From assembly GCA_964545245.1 (NCBI GenBank), contig CAZJFC010000003.1, positions 1 to 60,155 of the forward strand: a stretch of DNA of 60,155 bases. Reading direction: 5' to 3'. Under the pieces are notes generated by a model, which was given only the letters and a program-made list of their open reading frames with translations, was not told where the DNA came from and searched no databases. The number at the start of each line of letters is the position of its first letter. The first letter of the stretch is position 1. This document shows positions 16,079 to 24,168 of the stretch, piece by piece. A program made the position numbers and the translations under genes. Origin of the DNA: CAZJFC01 sp964545245 (GTDB lineage Bacteria > Pseudomonadota > Alphaproteobacteria > Rickettsiales > 21-14-0-20-44-7).

Positions 16079-17247
16079 ATGCTAGCTGAAAAAGACAAAA
16101 TTTTTACCAACCTCTACGGATATGAAAGCCCGTATCTGGAAGCCGCGAGGAAGCGCGGAGATTGGGATAATACCAAAGACATAATCGCGCTTGGGCATGA
16201 TAAGATTATTGAGGATGTGAAAGCTTCCGGGCTGCGTGGACGGGGCGGAGCAGGTTTTAGCACCGGGATGAAATGGAGTTTTATGCCGAAGGCAGACCCG
16301 CGGCCTTCCTACCTTGTGGTGAATGCCGATGAGTCCGAGCCGGGAACGTGCAAGGACCGCGATATTCTCCGTAATGACCCGCACAAGCTCATTGAGGGCT
16401 GCCTCATTGCGTCATACGCGATTCGCGCACATGCCTGCTATATCTACATCCGCGGTGAGTTTTATAACGAGGCGGTGAACCTGCAAAACGCCATTGATGA
16501 GGCTTATGAAGCCGGCCTTCTTGGCAAGAACGCTGCCGGAAGCGGATGGGATTTTGACCTTTATGTGCATCGCGGCGCGGGGGCTTATATCTGCGGGGAG
16601 GAAACTGCGCTTATTAACAGCCTTGAGGGCAAGAAAGGCCAGCCGCGCCTGAAGCCGCCATTCCCGGCGGGCGCAGGGCTNNNNNNNNNNTTTTCTGCAT
16701 TTCCGGCCATGTGAACAAGCCTTGCAACGTGGAAGAGGAAATGGGCATCCCGCTGAAAGAGTTGATCGAGAAACACGCAGGCGGCGTGCGCGGCGGATGG
16801 GATAACCTGCTGGCGGTGATTCCGGGCGGTTCTTCGGTTCCGCTGCTCCCGAAAAATATTTGCGACACTATTTTGATGGATTTCGACAGTTTACGTGCCG
16901 AAAAATCCGGCCTTGGCACTGCGGGTGTTATCGTGATGGATAAATCAACCGATGTGGTTGAAGCTATCGCGCGGCTTTCCAAGTTTTATATGCACGAATC
17001 CTGCGGCCAGTGCACCCCATGCCGCGAAGGCACGGGCTGGCTTTACCGCATGATGGAGAGGATGATCCGCGGCGAAGCAGAAAGCGCTGAAATCGACAAG
17101 CTTGAGCAAGTCACCCGCCAGATCGAAGGCCACACCATCTGCGCCCTCGGCGATGCCGCCGCATGGCCGGTGCAAGGCCTGATCCGCCACTTCCGCCCGG
17201 AAATGGAGCGCCGGATTGCGGAATATAAACAGCAAAACGCTGCGTAA
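16079..17247 (+). CDS. nuoF: NADH-quinone oxidoreductase subunit F, interrupted by an assembly gap
   Basis: NuoF binds NADH, FMN and the N3 [4Fe-4S] cluster. The 5' part has the GRGGAGFSTGMKW nucleotide loop and the CGEETALINSLEG segment. The 3' part has the cluster ligands in ESCGQCTPCREG and the later Cys in HTICALGD. Ten N at 16681-16690 lie where the family has about 40 residues, including a GCPTTVNNVE-like stretch. The frames on the two sides only join if the true gap length leaves remainder 2 on division by 3. Ten N therefore cannot be the true length. The gene itself is likely intact. Confidence 0.95.
16681..16690. other. Scaffold gap (10 N) inside nuoF
   Basis: Ten undetermined bases mark a scaffold join of arbitrary length. 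By comparison with the known protein family about 120 bases are missing. Confidence 0.95.
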
Positions 17248-17700
17248 TTAGCGGGTAGGAACTGCCGGCAATTCTTGCCGGTTAGTATTCCTCGTTTGCT
17301 CGCGTTCCACGCGTCTTTGCGCATACCCGTAGGAAATCTCGTCTATTTTATCCTCAATGCTAACTTGGTAGGACGCAAAACCCCGCCCTTCCGCAACCAA
17401 TTCACGAACTATCTTAACGATATTCTGCGGGTCGCGCTCAACGCGTAGAAAATCAGCAATAGCAGTGTTCCTGCTGCGGTCTTGAACTATCTCGCTGCTT
17501 TCATACTTATATATTTGCGAGTCGAGATAATCGGCTACTTTGAGAGAAATATCCAGTATCTCTTTTTTATTGGTACTCGCTACATCTGGCGTAAGTTCGT
17601 TAACTGATTGTTTGAGTGACTGCTTCTCCTTATACCAATCACTTATCATTGTCACAGGTAGCATAAGAATGTTCAAACCTTTATCAAATTTAGTTCCCAT
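17248..17700 (-). CDS. Unknown small protein, paralog 1 of a tandem family
   Basis: The 150-residue product has a short hydrophobic N-terminal stretch (LNILMLPVTMI) and then a charged helical body with the segments KVADYLD, ADFLRVERDPQNIVKI and GYAQRRVEREQ. The last two recur in the two neighbours upstream. A strong AGGAG lies six bases before the ATG at 17700. It abuts nuoF end to end, in the opposite direction. I do not know its function. Together with its neighbours it seems to be a lineage-specific membrane-tethered family. Confidence 0.7.
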   Translation of the reverse strand: MGTKFDKGLNILMLPVTMISDWYKEKQSLKQSVNELTPDVASTNKKEILDISLKVADYLDSQIYKYESSEIVQDRSRNTAIADFLRVERDPQNIVKIVRELVAEGRGFASYQVSIEDKIDEISYGYAQRRVEREQTRNTNRQELPAVPTR

Positions 17701-17752
17701 ATTCTCTCCTTTATAATCCCTGCGTGAGGGGCTGTTATATCACCACTACCAA

Positions 17753-18182
17753 TTAACGCGATGGGAGTGCTGACGGCAACTCCTGCTGCCGGTTAATATC
17801 CCTCGCCTGCTCGCGTTCCGTGCGTCTTTGCGCGTAGCCATTAGTAATCTCGGTAATTTTTTCTTCAATATTAGCTACAGCGGTATTCGTTCTGGCGTCT
17901 GTAAGATCCGCAATATTCTTACCCTCACTATATTCGGATATCCTGAAATCGAGATAATCAGCCACTTTTACTGAAGTGTCCAATATAAGATTTTTCTCAT
18001 ATACACCTGCTTCAGCGGGGTATCACCGATTCAATCGCCTGATGCGAGGCTTGAGTTGCCCTATCTCTATCAGCTATTCCTTTTACTCCCTATCCTACAG
18101 CTCCCAGTATAGCTAGTACCCCTCCGATTATTGTACCAACGACCAGTTTGTCTCCATTTGACATATTATCTTCATCTTCCAT
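17753..18182 (-). pseudogene. Degenerate middle paralog of the tandem family
   Basis: On the minus strand from an ATG at 18182 the frame encodes a charged start and a membrane segment (VVGTIIGGVLAILGAVG). It then meets an in-frame TAG and continues as GVKGIADRDRATQ. A one-base insertion in a CCCC run shifts it, and the last part (17753-17983) resumes as DTSVKVADYLDFR to the shared GYAQRR end. The FLRxERDPxNIVKI segment present in both neighbours is deleted. One nonsense codon, one frameshift and one deletion make this a pseudogene, although the last frame alone is 76 codons long. Confidence 0.75.
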
Positions 18183-18209
18183 AATAATCCTTGCTCCTTT
18201 TTAGCTTTC

Positions 18210-18716
18210 TTAACGGCTGATTATAGAACCGTTAGCGGTGTCTGGAACTGGTGAATCAGATTTCAATCTCAGCTTTTCCGTGCGTTTTGATTCCTGCCTT
18301 TGCACGTAGCCTTCCTCAATTTCAGCAATCTTCTCCCTGACAGCAGTTTCATATGAGCTAAAATCCTTTTCCCCTTTTTCTGCAAGCTCAACGGCAATCT
18401 TCACGATATTCTCCGGGTCACGCTCAATACGCAGAAAATCCAGAACCGCTGTATTCTTATAGACATTTTCCAGACTTGTTTCTCTTTTAGCCTTCCTTAT
18501 TTCCTCACCAAGGAAGTAGTCTATTTTCAGTGCCGTATCAACTAAGACTTGTTTCTGCGGATATGGTATCTCAGCTGATATCACTGATTTGAAGGTACCC
18601 TCTTCAGAGATCATATCTGACATACGCACCCCTCCCCACATAGCCGCTCCCAGAACACCTACGATGCCGACAGCAGCACTAAAGTTTGTTAACTCTTGAC
18701 GTGTATCTTCTTTCAT
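18210..18716 (-). CDS. Unknown small membrane-tethered protein, paralog 3
   Basis: The 168-residue product has a hydrophobic N-terminal segment (FSAAVGIVGVLGAAMWGGV, about residues 13-31) and a helical body. The body contains KIDYFLGEEI, LDFLRIERDPENIVKI and the GYVQRQESKR end, which align with paralogs 1 and 2. AAAGAGGGA lies upstream of the ATG. It is the most complete member. The function is unknown. The single span near the N-terminus and a charged soluble part suggest an inner-membrane protein facing the cytoplasm. Confidence 0.72.
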   Translation of the reverse strand: MKEDTRQELTNFSAAVGIVGVLGAAMWGGVRMSDMISEEGTFKSVISAEIPYPQKQVLVDTALKIDYFLGEEIRKAKRETSLENVYKNTAVLDFLRIERDPENIVKIAVELAEKGEKDFSSYETAVREKIAEIEEGYVQRQESKRTEKLRLKSDSPVPDTANGSIISR

Positions 18717-18815
18717 ATATCCCTCTTTATTTTGTTATTCCAATAATCCGGGTAATCTATACTAATTTTATAGAGTTTGTCAATGATTATTTATTTCCGT
18801 TAACTTGCAATAAAA
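18717..18815. other. AT-rich intergenic stretch
   Basis: This stretch of about 100 bases lies upstream of paralog 3 and must hold its promoter. I could not assign boxes with confidence, and I see no other feature. Confidence 0.3.
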
Positions 18816-18847
18816 CATGCCGCCGCACAATGAAGCACGGCGGCATG
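18816..18847 (-). terminator. Rho-independent terminator of the 50-aa membrane protein gene
   Basis: The arms 18816-18825 and 18838-18847 are exact 10-base complements, GC-rich (CATGCCGCCG). On the minus strand the stem is followed by TTTTATT. It lies 91 bases after the stop of the small gene at 18938-19090, which supports that gene being a real transcription unit. Confidence 0.8.
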
Positions 18848-18937
18848 AAAAAACCAGAATAATAACAGTAAAAGCCTATCGCCTGCCCGTGTGGACAGTG
18901 AGGAGCTTTAAGTTATATTTGAGGTTTTTGGCTTCTT

Positions 18938-19090
18938 TTAGCTTATAGAGCTGCAACACACCGCTTCCTGGGCAAGGCCATGGCCCTGTATCCCAAAAAG
19001 GTTGTGAGCAGCGGCATATGCCACAAGGCTGGCCAGGCCGGCAATAAAATATGCCACCACCCTTAAATTCAGGCCGTCTTCGAGTATCAT
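18938..19090 (-). CDS. Small single-pass membrane protein (50 aa)
   Basis: An ATG at 19090 with a near-consensus AGGAGG six bases upstream opens a 50-codon frame ending in TAA at 18938. The protein has a hydrophobic segment (VVAYFIAGLASLVAYAAA, about residues 11-28) and a C-terminal Cys-Cys pair. Its ribosome binding site is among the best in the window, and a strong terminator follows. I recognise no family. Its size and topology resemble the small accessory subunits of membrane enzymes, but no partner is adjacent. Confidence 0.65.
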   Translation of the reverse strand: MILEDGLNLRVVAYFIAGLASLVAYAAAHNLFGIQGHGLAQEAVCCSSIS

Positions 19091-19297
19091 GTGATACCTC
19101 CTATGTTAAGGGTTAGGAGTATACACTAGCAAGTCACTAGGGTAATGTCAAACTTTTTGTAAAGCCTCCTCCCTGAGGGAGGAGGTTGGAGGAGGGTAAT
19201 CTGTAGAAGCGGTTTTCCTTAACCCTCCCCCTGCCCCTCCCTCAGGGAGGGGTGAAAAAGGTTCTTCCATGCACAGTGGTGACAGAAATGCTATCAT
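19091..19297. repeat. Intergenic region with CCTCCCTGAGGGAGG palindromes
   Basis: Two palindromic clusters lie here (about 19165-19195 and 19225-19252), of the same family as those at 9936-9983 and 56757-56790. Promoters for the divergent small gene and for the response regulator should also be here. I see no certain boxes. Confidence 0.5.
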
Positions 19298-19312
19298 GTG
19301 CTAGAAAAAATT

Positions 19313-19969
19313 ATGAAGCAATCGCTCCCGCATATTCTGGTTATCGACGATGACAAGCGCCTGCGTGGCTTAATCCGCGATTACCTTACAGAAAACGGAA
19401 TGCTTGCCACAACCGCTATTGATGCCATCAATGCGGCGGAGATATTGAAATACCTAGAGTTCGATATACTGGTGCTCGACGTTAACATGCCCCGGAAAAC
19501 CGGCTGGGAGTTCCTTACCGAACTGCGCCAGACATCAGATATTCCGGTGCTTATGCTCACCGCACTGGGCGAAACCGGGCATCGCATCAAAGGGCTGGAA
19601 ACCGGCGCGGATGATTATCTGGTGAAGCCGTTCGAGCCGAAAGAATTGCTGCTGCGCATCAGGTCAATCCTGAAACGCGGGCAGAAAACGCCGGAAATAA
19701 TCCATTTCGGCAGGTTCAGTTTTGATATCGATTCAGCAATATTGAGAACCGGGGATGAGGTCATCGCCCTCACCTCGAAGGAATCTGAGGTGTTAAAAAT
19801 TCTTGCGCAGAACGCGGACAAACCGGTAAGCCGCAACGGTCTTGGTGAAAGCGAACGCGCGGTTGATGTGCAGATCACCCGCCTGCGCAAAAAAATTGAG
19901 GACGACGCAAAGAAACCTGTCTATATTCAAACCATCCGCAACGAAGGCTACAGGCTTAATACGAAATAA
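19313..19969 (+). CDS. OmpR-type response regulator
   Basis: The product has a receiver domain (HILVIDDDKRLR start, phospho-acceptor Asp in VLDVNMP, conserved Lys in YLVKPFEP) and a C-terminal winged-helix domain (AVDVQITRLRKKIE, ending NEGYRL). That makes it an OmpR/PhoB-type transcription factor of about 218 residues. I start at the ATG at 19313. A GTG at 19298 would add five residues, and neither site has a strong Shine-Dalgarno. The stop overlaps the kinase ATG by one base (TAATG), so the pair is co-translated. Confidence 0.95.
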   Translation: MKQSLPHILVIDDDKRLRGLIRDYLTENGMLATTAIDAINAAEILKYLEFDILVLDVNMPRKTGWEFLTELRQTSDIPVLMLTALGETGHRIKGLETGADDYLVKPFEPKELLLRIRSILKRGQKTPEIIHFGRFSFDIDSAILRTGDEVIALTSKESEVLKILAQNADKPVSRNGLGESERAVDVQITRLRKKIEDDAKKPVYIQTIRNEGYRLNTK

Positions 19970-21285
19970 TGCTCAGGAAATTTAAAAAATACCTTCCCGC
20001 ATCGCTGTTCGGCAGAACATTGCTGATTCTTGTGCTGCCGACAATAGTCGCGCAGGCTTTTGCGGTTTATATGTTCTATGAGCGCCACTGGAGCGGGCTT
20101 AGCCGCCACCTTGCGCTTTCACTGGCCGGGGAAGTTGCCACTATTGCGGAATATATCGAATCGGCAACTGATATTGAAACCGAAAAATCATTCCTCGCGC
20201 GTTCAAAAAATCTGTTCTTTTTTAACCCATACCTCAAGCCGCATGACCAGGTGGAGAGTCATGTTAAAGGGCTACAAAAGGCGCGGTTCAAATATTATAA
20301 CACAAGGCTGGAAAAAACGTTGAACCACCCGTTCAAGGTTTTTTCTGATAATGACAAGAGGATATCGACTGTAATCTATTATCCCAACAATGTTCTGATA
20401 GTGGATGTGCCTTATAAGCGCCTGTTCAGCTCATCGAGCTATGTTTTCCTGATATGGATGACCGGCACTTCCACGCTGCTTATGGTTATCGCGGTTATCT
20501 TCCTGCGCAACCAGGTTCGTCCAATCGTGCGCCTTTCCCGCCTTGCTGATAATTTTGGGCGCGGGCAGAAAGCGCCGGCCTCATTCCGGCCTGAAGGAGC
20601 AAAAGAAGTCAGGCAGGCCGGGCAGGCTTTCATCAAGATGCAGGACAGGATTCAGCGCTATATCAAGCAACGCACAGAGATGCTCGCAGGGATATCGCAT
20701 GATTTACGCACTCCCCTCACCCGTATCAAGCTTGACCTTGAAATGCTGCGCGAGAAAAACAGCACCTGTGATTTCAGCGGGATCGGGGATGATATCCGGG
20801 AGCTTGAACTGATGGTGAATTCATATCTGGAATTTGTTCGCAATGATGAGGACGAAGAAGCTGTTGAAACAGATATTGTCCCGCTGGTGGAGGAGCTTAT
20901 AAAAAAATATCCTGATGCTGGATTTGAGGCGTTGAACTCCCCGCTCAAACCAAGAATCAGGCCGCTGGCTATAACAAGGGCGGTCAAGAACCTGCTCGAT
21001 AATGCATCACGCTATGGCACAAAAACCAAAGTCAGCCTACTGAAATTTGAAAATAATTATGTGCTGCTGATTGTCGATGATAACGGCAGCGGCATCCCTA
21101 ATGACAAGCGCGAAGCGGTGTTTAAGCCCTTCTACCGCATCGAGGATTCACGCAACAAGGAAACCGGCGGGGTTGGCCTCGGCCTTTCGATCGTGCGGGA
21201 TATAATCAACCATCACGGCGGAACGGTGCATATTGAGGATTCCCCGCTTGGTGGCGCAAGGGTTATCGTGAAACTCCCGATATAG
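19969..21285 (+). CDS. EnvZ-type sensor histidine kinase
   Basis: The 438-residue protein has two membrane segments (about 16-36 and 153-175) around a periplasmic domain of about 115 residues, then a HAMP domain. The phospho-acceptor His is in GISHDLRTPLTR, and the ATPase boxes are NLLDNASRYG, DDNGSGIP and GGVGLGLSIV. It should phosphorylate the regulator encoded just upstream. The motif pattern is that of the EnvZ family found across alphaproteobacteria. A bidirectional terminator follows. Confidence 0.95.
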   Translation: MLRKFKKYLPASLFGRTLLILVLPTIVAQAFAVYMFYERHWSGLSRHLALSLAGEVATIAEYIESATDIETEKSFLARSKNLFFFNPYLKPHDQVESHVKGLQKARFKYYNTRLEKTLNHPFKVFSDNDKRISTVIYYPNNVLIVDVPYKRLFSSSSYVFLIWMTGTSTLLMVIAVIFLRNQVRPIVRLSRLADNFGRGQKAPASFRPEGAKEVRQAGQAFIKMQDRIQRYIKQRTEMLAGISHDLRTPLTRIKLDLEMLREKNSTCDFSGIGDDIRELELMVNSYLEFVRNDEDEEAVETDIVPLVEELIKKYPDAGFEALNSPLKPRIRPLAITRAVKNLLDNASRYGTKTKVSLLKFENNYVLLIVDDNGSGIPNDKREAVFKPFYRIEDSRNKETGGVGLGLSIVRDIINHHGGTVHIEDSPLGGARVIVKLPI

Positions 21286-21298
21286 TTTTGGCAATAAA

Positions 21299-21320
21299 AA
21301 AGGCGGGAAATCCCGCCTTT
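21299..21320. terminator. Bidirectional terminator between the kinase and tsf
   Basis: The arms AAAGGCGGGA (21299-21308) and TCCCGCCTTT (21311-21320) are exact complements with a two-base loop, flanked by A on the left and T on the right. It lies between the convergent ends of the kinase and tsf and can serve both. Confidence 0.85.
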
Positions 21321-21338
21321 AATATTTGGTGGCAAGAA

Positions 21339-22283
21339 CTAGCCGTTTGCAGCTTTTGAAGCTTCGGCAACTTCGGAAGCGAAGTCTTTTTGTTCCTTTT
21401 CAATGCCGGCACCAAGGATGAAGAGTTTGAAACCGGTGATTTTGATTTCGGTTCCTGCATCTTTTGCGGCGGCGGCAACAACGTCGGAAATCTTGGTTTT
21501 GCCATCGATAACGAAAAGCTGTTCAGGCAGGACAACCTCGCCGTAATATTTGCTGATGCGCCCTTCGACCATTTTTTCGATAACGTTATCAGGTTTGCCG
21601 CTTGCTTTTGCCTGATCAATAAAAATCGCCCTTTCACGTTCAAGGCTGCTTGCGTCAACTTCTTCGCGGGAAAGCGCTTCCGGTTTTGCAGCGGCGATGT
21701 GCATGGCAAGTTGCTTGCCCAGCGCCTGAAGCTTGTCCGCCGGGGCGGAAGATTCAAGGGCGATGATAACGCCGATCTTACCAAGGTTTGGCGCAATCTG
21801 GCTGTGGACGTAAGTTGCAACGACACCATTATTAACCTTAAGTTTTGCGGTGCGGCGGAGGTTGATGTTCTCGCCGATTTTAGCAATAAGGTTGGTAACG
21901 ATTTCGCTCACCGGGATATTCTGGGTGTTGCAGGTTGCAGCTTTAACCGCTTCGACGTCACCTTCGGTTTTCGCGCGGGTGATATTTGCGATGTTGATCG
22001 CCGCATCCTGGAACTCCTGGTTCTTGGCAACGAAGTCGGTTTCCGAGTTAAGCTCAATGATTGCGGCTTCCTTGTTGTCATCGGAAGCGGAGATTGCAAC
22101 TAATCCTTCGGCGGCAACGCGTCCGGCTTTTTTACCGGCGGTTGCGATGCCTTTCTTGCGCAGCCAGTCGATAGCTGCTTCAATGTCACCATTGTTCTCG
22201 ATGAGGGCTTTTTTGCAATCCATCATTCCCGCGCCGGATTTTTCGCGGAGTTCTTTTACTGCACTTGCTGTGATTTCAGCCAT
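21339..22283 (-). CDS. tsf: Elongation factor Ts
   Basis: EF-Ts is the nucleotide exchange factor for EF-Tu. The 314-residue product starts with the typical AEITASAVKELREKSGAGMMDCKKAL region (quoted in parts: VKELREKSGAGMMDCK) and contains the TDFVA motif near residue 83 that touches EF-Tu. The length is at the upper end of the normal range. It follows rpsB with five bases between them, the usual order, and the two are surely one transcript. Confidence 0.98.
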   Translation of the reverse strand: MAEITASAVKELREKSGAGMMDCKKALIENNGDIEAAIDWLRKKGIATAGKKAGRVAAEGLVAISASDDNKEAAIIELNSETDFVAKNQEFQDAAINIANITRAKTEGDVEAVKAATCNTQNIPVSEIVTNLIAKIGENINLRRTAKLKVNNGVVATYVHSQIAPNLGKIGVIIALESSAPADKLQALGKQLAMHIAAAKPEALSREEVDASSLERERAIFIDQAKASGKPDNVIEKMVEGRISKYYGEVVLPEQLFVIDGKTKISDVVAAAAKDAGTEIKITGFKLFILGAGIEKEQKDFASEVAEASKAANG

Positions 22284-22288
22284 GTTGA

Positions 22289-23266
22289 TTACTCCTTGGT
22301 TGATTTTTTTGCTTTAGATGCGGTTTTTTTAGCAGGTTTTGCTACCGCTTCTTCACTGGTTGTTTCTTCAGCGGCGTCAGCCGGTTCTTCAGCTTTAGGC
22401 GCCTCTTCACTTGCTGCTTCTTTCTTCTTGCGTGATTTTTTCACGACAGTTTCAACTTTCGGCTTCGCGTCTTTCTTTTTGCCTTCTTTTTCTTCGCTTT
22501 CCGGTTCTTCCTCTTTCTTAGGAAGCTCAACAACAACAGCTTCGCTCTTCACCTGCTGCGCGGCGATCGGGCCAAGCGCTTCGCTGATGCCGGCAAGCGC
22601 CGCATCGGAGAAAAGTTTGCAATAAAGGTTGATGGCGCGGATTGAGTCATCATTGCCGGGAATCGGATAATCAATGATTTCCGGGTCGCAGTTGCTGTCA
22701 ACGATGGCAATTACCGGGATACCGAGTTTTTTTGCTTCTTTAATTGCGAGGTCTTCCTTGTTGGTATCGATAACGATAATCAGGTCAGGCAGGCCGCCGA
22801 TATCTTTAATACCGCCGATCGCGCGCTCAAGCTTTTCAGCTTCGCGGGAGATTTCGAGTTTTTCTTTCTTTTTAAGGCCGAGTCCGCCTTCAGCAAGGGT
22901 TTCATCATGCTGGCGAAGGGTGCGGATTGAGTTGGAAATGGTTTTCCAGTTGGTGAGCATGCCGCCCAGCCAACGTTTATTGATGTAGTGCTGGCCGCAG
23001 CGTTTTGCAGCTTCAGCGACAATTTCCTGCGCTTGCGGTTTAGTACCGACGAAAATCACGCGGCCATTTTTTGAAACGACTTCGTGGATTTTGCCCAGCG
23101 CCGTGTGCAGCATCGGTACGGTTTTTTGCAGGTTAATAATATGGACACCATCCTTTTCGCCATAGATGAATGGAGCCATTTTCGGGTTCCAGCGGCGGGT
23201 TTTGTGGCCAAAGTGAACGCCAGCTTCTAAAAGCTCGCGCATAGAGAATGCAGGTACTGCAGACAT
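22289..23266 (-). CDS. rpsB: 30S ribosomal protein S2 with charged C-terminal extension
   Basis: The first about 235 residues are ribosomal protein S2, with SMRELLEAGVHFGHKTRRWN near the start, NKRWLGGMLTNWKTI, and PVIAIVDSNCDP. The remaining about 90 residues are almost wholly Lys, Glu, Ala, Ser and Thr, probably disordered. The family is usually about 240-260 residues long, so the tail is clearly longer than normal. GGAAGAAACT lies before the ATG. A stretch with GTCCGTGGAGGC about 20-30 bases upstream could be part of an S2 leader. Confidence 0.97.
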   Translation of the reverse strand: MSAVPAFSMRELLEAGVHFGHKTRRWNPKMAPFIYGEKDGVHIINLQKTVPMLHTALGKIHEVVSKNGRVIFVGTKPQAQEIVAEAAKRCGQHYINKRWLGGMLTNWKTISNSIRTLRQHDETLAEGGLGLKKKEKLEISREAEKLERAIGGIKDIGGLPDLIIVIDTNKEDLAIKEAKKLGIPVIAIVDSNCDPEIIDYPIPGNDDSIRAINLYCKLFSDAALAGISEALGPIAAQQVKSEAVVVELPKKEEEPESEEKEGKKKDAKPKVETVVKKSRKKKEAASEEAPKAEEPADAAEETTSEEAVAKPAKKTASKAKKSTKE

Positions 23267-23401
23267 AGTTTCTTCCTTTTAGTTGTGCCTCCACGGACGG
23301 AATCTATTATTGGCGAACCTGCCAGCATAGACACTAAAATATGGGCCCGTGTGCGGATTTAGGGCTGCGTTGATAACACAAGCTTTTGATGGGCGCAAGC
23401 A

Positions 23402-23836
23402 TTATTCCGCGCTGATTATCGAAAAACCAAGTTTCTGTGCCAGCCGCGCCTGTTTTTTATCATAAGTAGCGAATTTACTGGCTTTCAGCGTTCTTGCAAT
23501 GGCAAGGTGCAGCAGGTCAAAACTGCGGATGCCCTCTTTCGGGGTGAAGGCCGCGCCGATCTTATCGGCCTCGGCGAAGGCTTTTTGCCATTCCACCTGA
23601 ATTAATTCCCCACCAATGTTCTTTTCCAGTTTTGTAACGGCCTGTTTGGCTTGGGCTTCAGTGAATAGCTTACGGAAACAGCACAGCCTGAGCGCATTCT
23701 TCACTTCATGTATCTGAAGATGATTAAGGGCAAAAGAAACTTGTGTTTTTTCAACATACTTCATTGAATGCTGGGTAAAAATCTGAGGCACATAAAGCGG
23801 TACGATAAAGCTTGGGTCAAAATAAACCTCTACCAT
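23402..23836 (-). CDS. vapC: PIN-domain toxin of a VapBC-like pair
   Basis: The 144-residue protein has a PIN fold pattern: Asp7 in VYFDPSF, an acidic residue after the second helix (HEVKNAL), and the late Asp in RSFDLLHLAIA followed by the FATYDKKQ strand. PIN toxins are Mg2+-dependent ribonucleases, often cleaving tRNA or rRNA. The gene overlaps the upstream small gene by seven bases in the order antitoxin then toxin. The product is inferred to be the toxin of that pair. Confidence 0.8.
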   Translation of the reverse strand: MVEVYFDPSFIVPLYVPQIFTQHSMKYVEKTQVSFALNHLQIHEVKNALRLCCFRKLFTEAQAKQAVTKLEKNIGGELIQVEWQKAFAEADKIGAAFTPKEGIRSFDLLHLAIARTLKASKFATYDKKQARLAQKLGFSIISAE

Positions 23837-24096
23837 TGATAGCTATCCCTTTCCTCGAACAAGACCTGTAGCGCGTCGCCTTTTGGCGGGTTATCCTTAT
23901 AAATTTCGTCAAGTTGGGCGCGGAAATCGGGGAGTTTTTTGGCGGGTTTTTTGTTGCCGGACTCAATCGCCTTTTCAACAACATAGCTTTTCATGCTCAT
24001 GCCGTGCGCGGCGGCGGCGGATTTGAGCTTTGCATGCTGCTCCCGCGTGAGAACGAGCATAAGTTTTTTCATTTCCTGATTTTTCCTTTGCTTCAT
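23830..24096 (-). CDS. vapB: Antitoxin of the VapBC-like pair
   Basis: The 88-residue product has an N-terminal ribbon-helix-helix-like segment (KLMLVLTREQHAKLKSAAA, then MSMKSYVVEKAIE) for operator binding. A Pro/Lys linker and a C-terminal peptide that would mask the toxin follow. GGGAGGA lies seven bases before the ATG at 24096. Two 17-base direct repeats just upstream (24124-24140 and 24147-24163) are likely operators. The family assignment rests on size, order and overlap, since sequence motifs in antitoxins are weak. Confidence 0.72.
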   Translation of the reverse strand: MKQRKNQEMKKLMLVLTREQHAKLKSAAAAHGMSMKSYVVEKAIESGNKKPAKKLPDFRAQLDEIYKDNPPKGDALQVLFEERDSYQW

Positions 24097-24123
24097 AAGC
24101 CATCCTCCCTATAATTATAATAT

Positions 24124-24163
24124 ATATTATATTTATTATATCGTCAATATTATATTTATTATA
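24124..24163. promoter_or_regulatory. Two 17-bp AT direct repeats, probable operator
   Basis: The identical 17-base sequence ATATTATATTTATTATA occurs at 24124-24140 and 24147-24163, 23 bases apart, in the gap between the divergent toxin-antitoxin unit and the FliB-like gene. A repeated site in this position fits autoregulation by the antitoxin. It may affect the divergent gene too, whose ATG is only six bases past the second copy. Confidence 0.6.
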
Positions 24164-24168
24164 CTATA

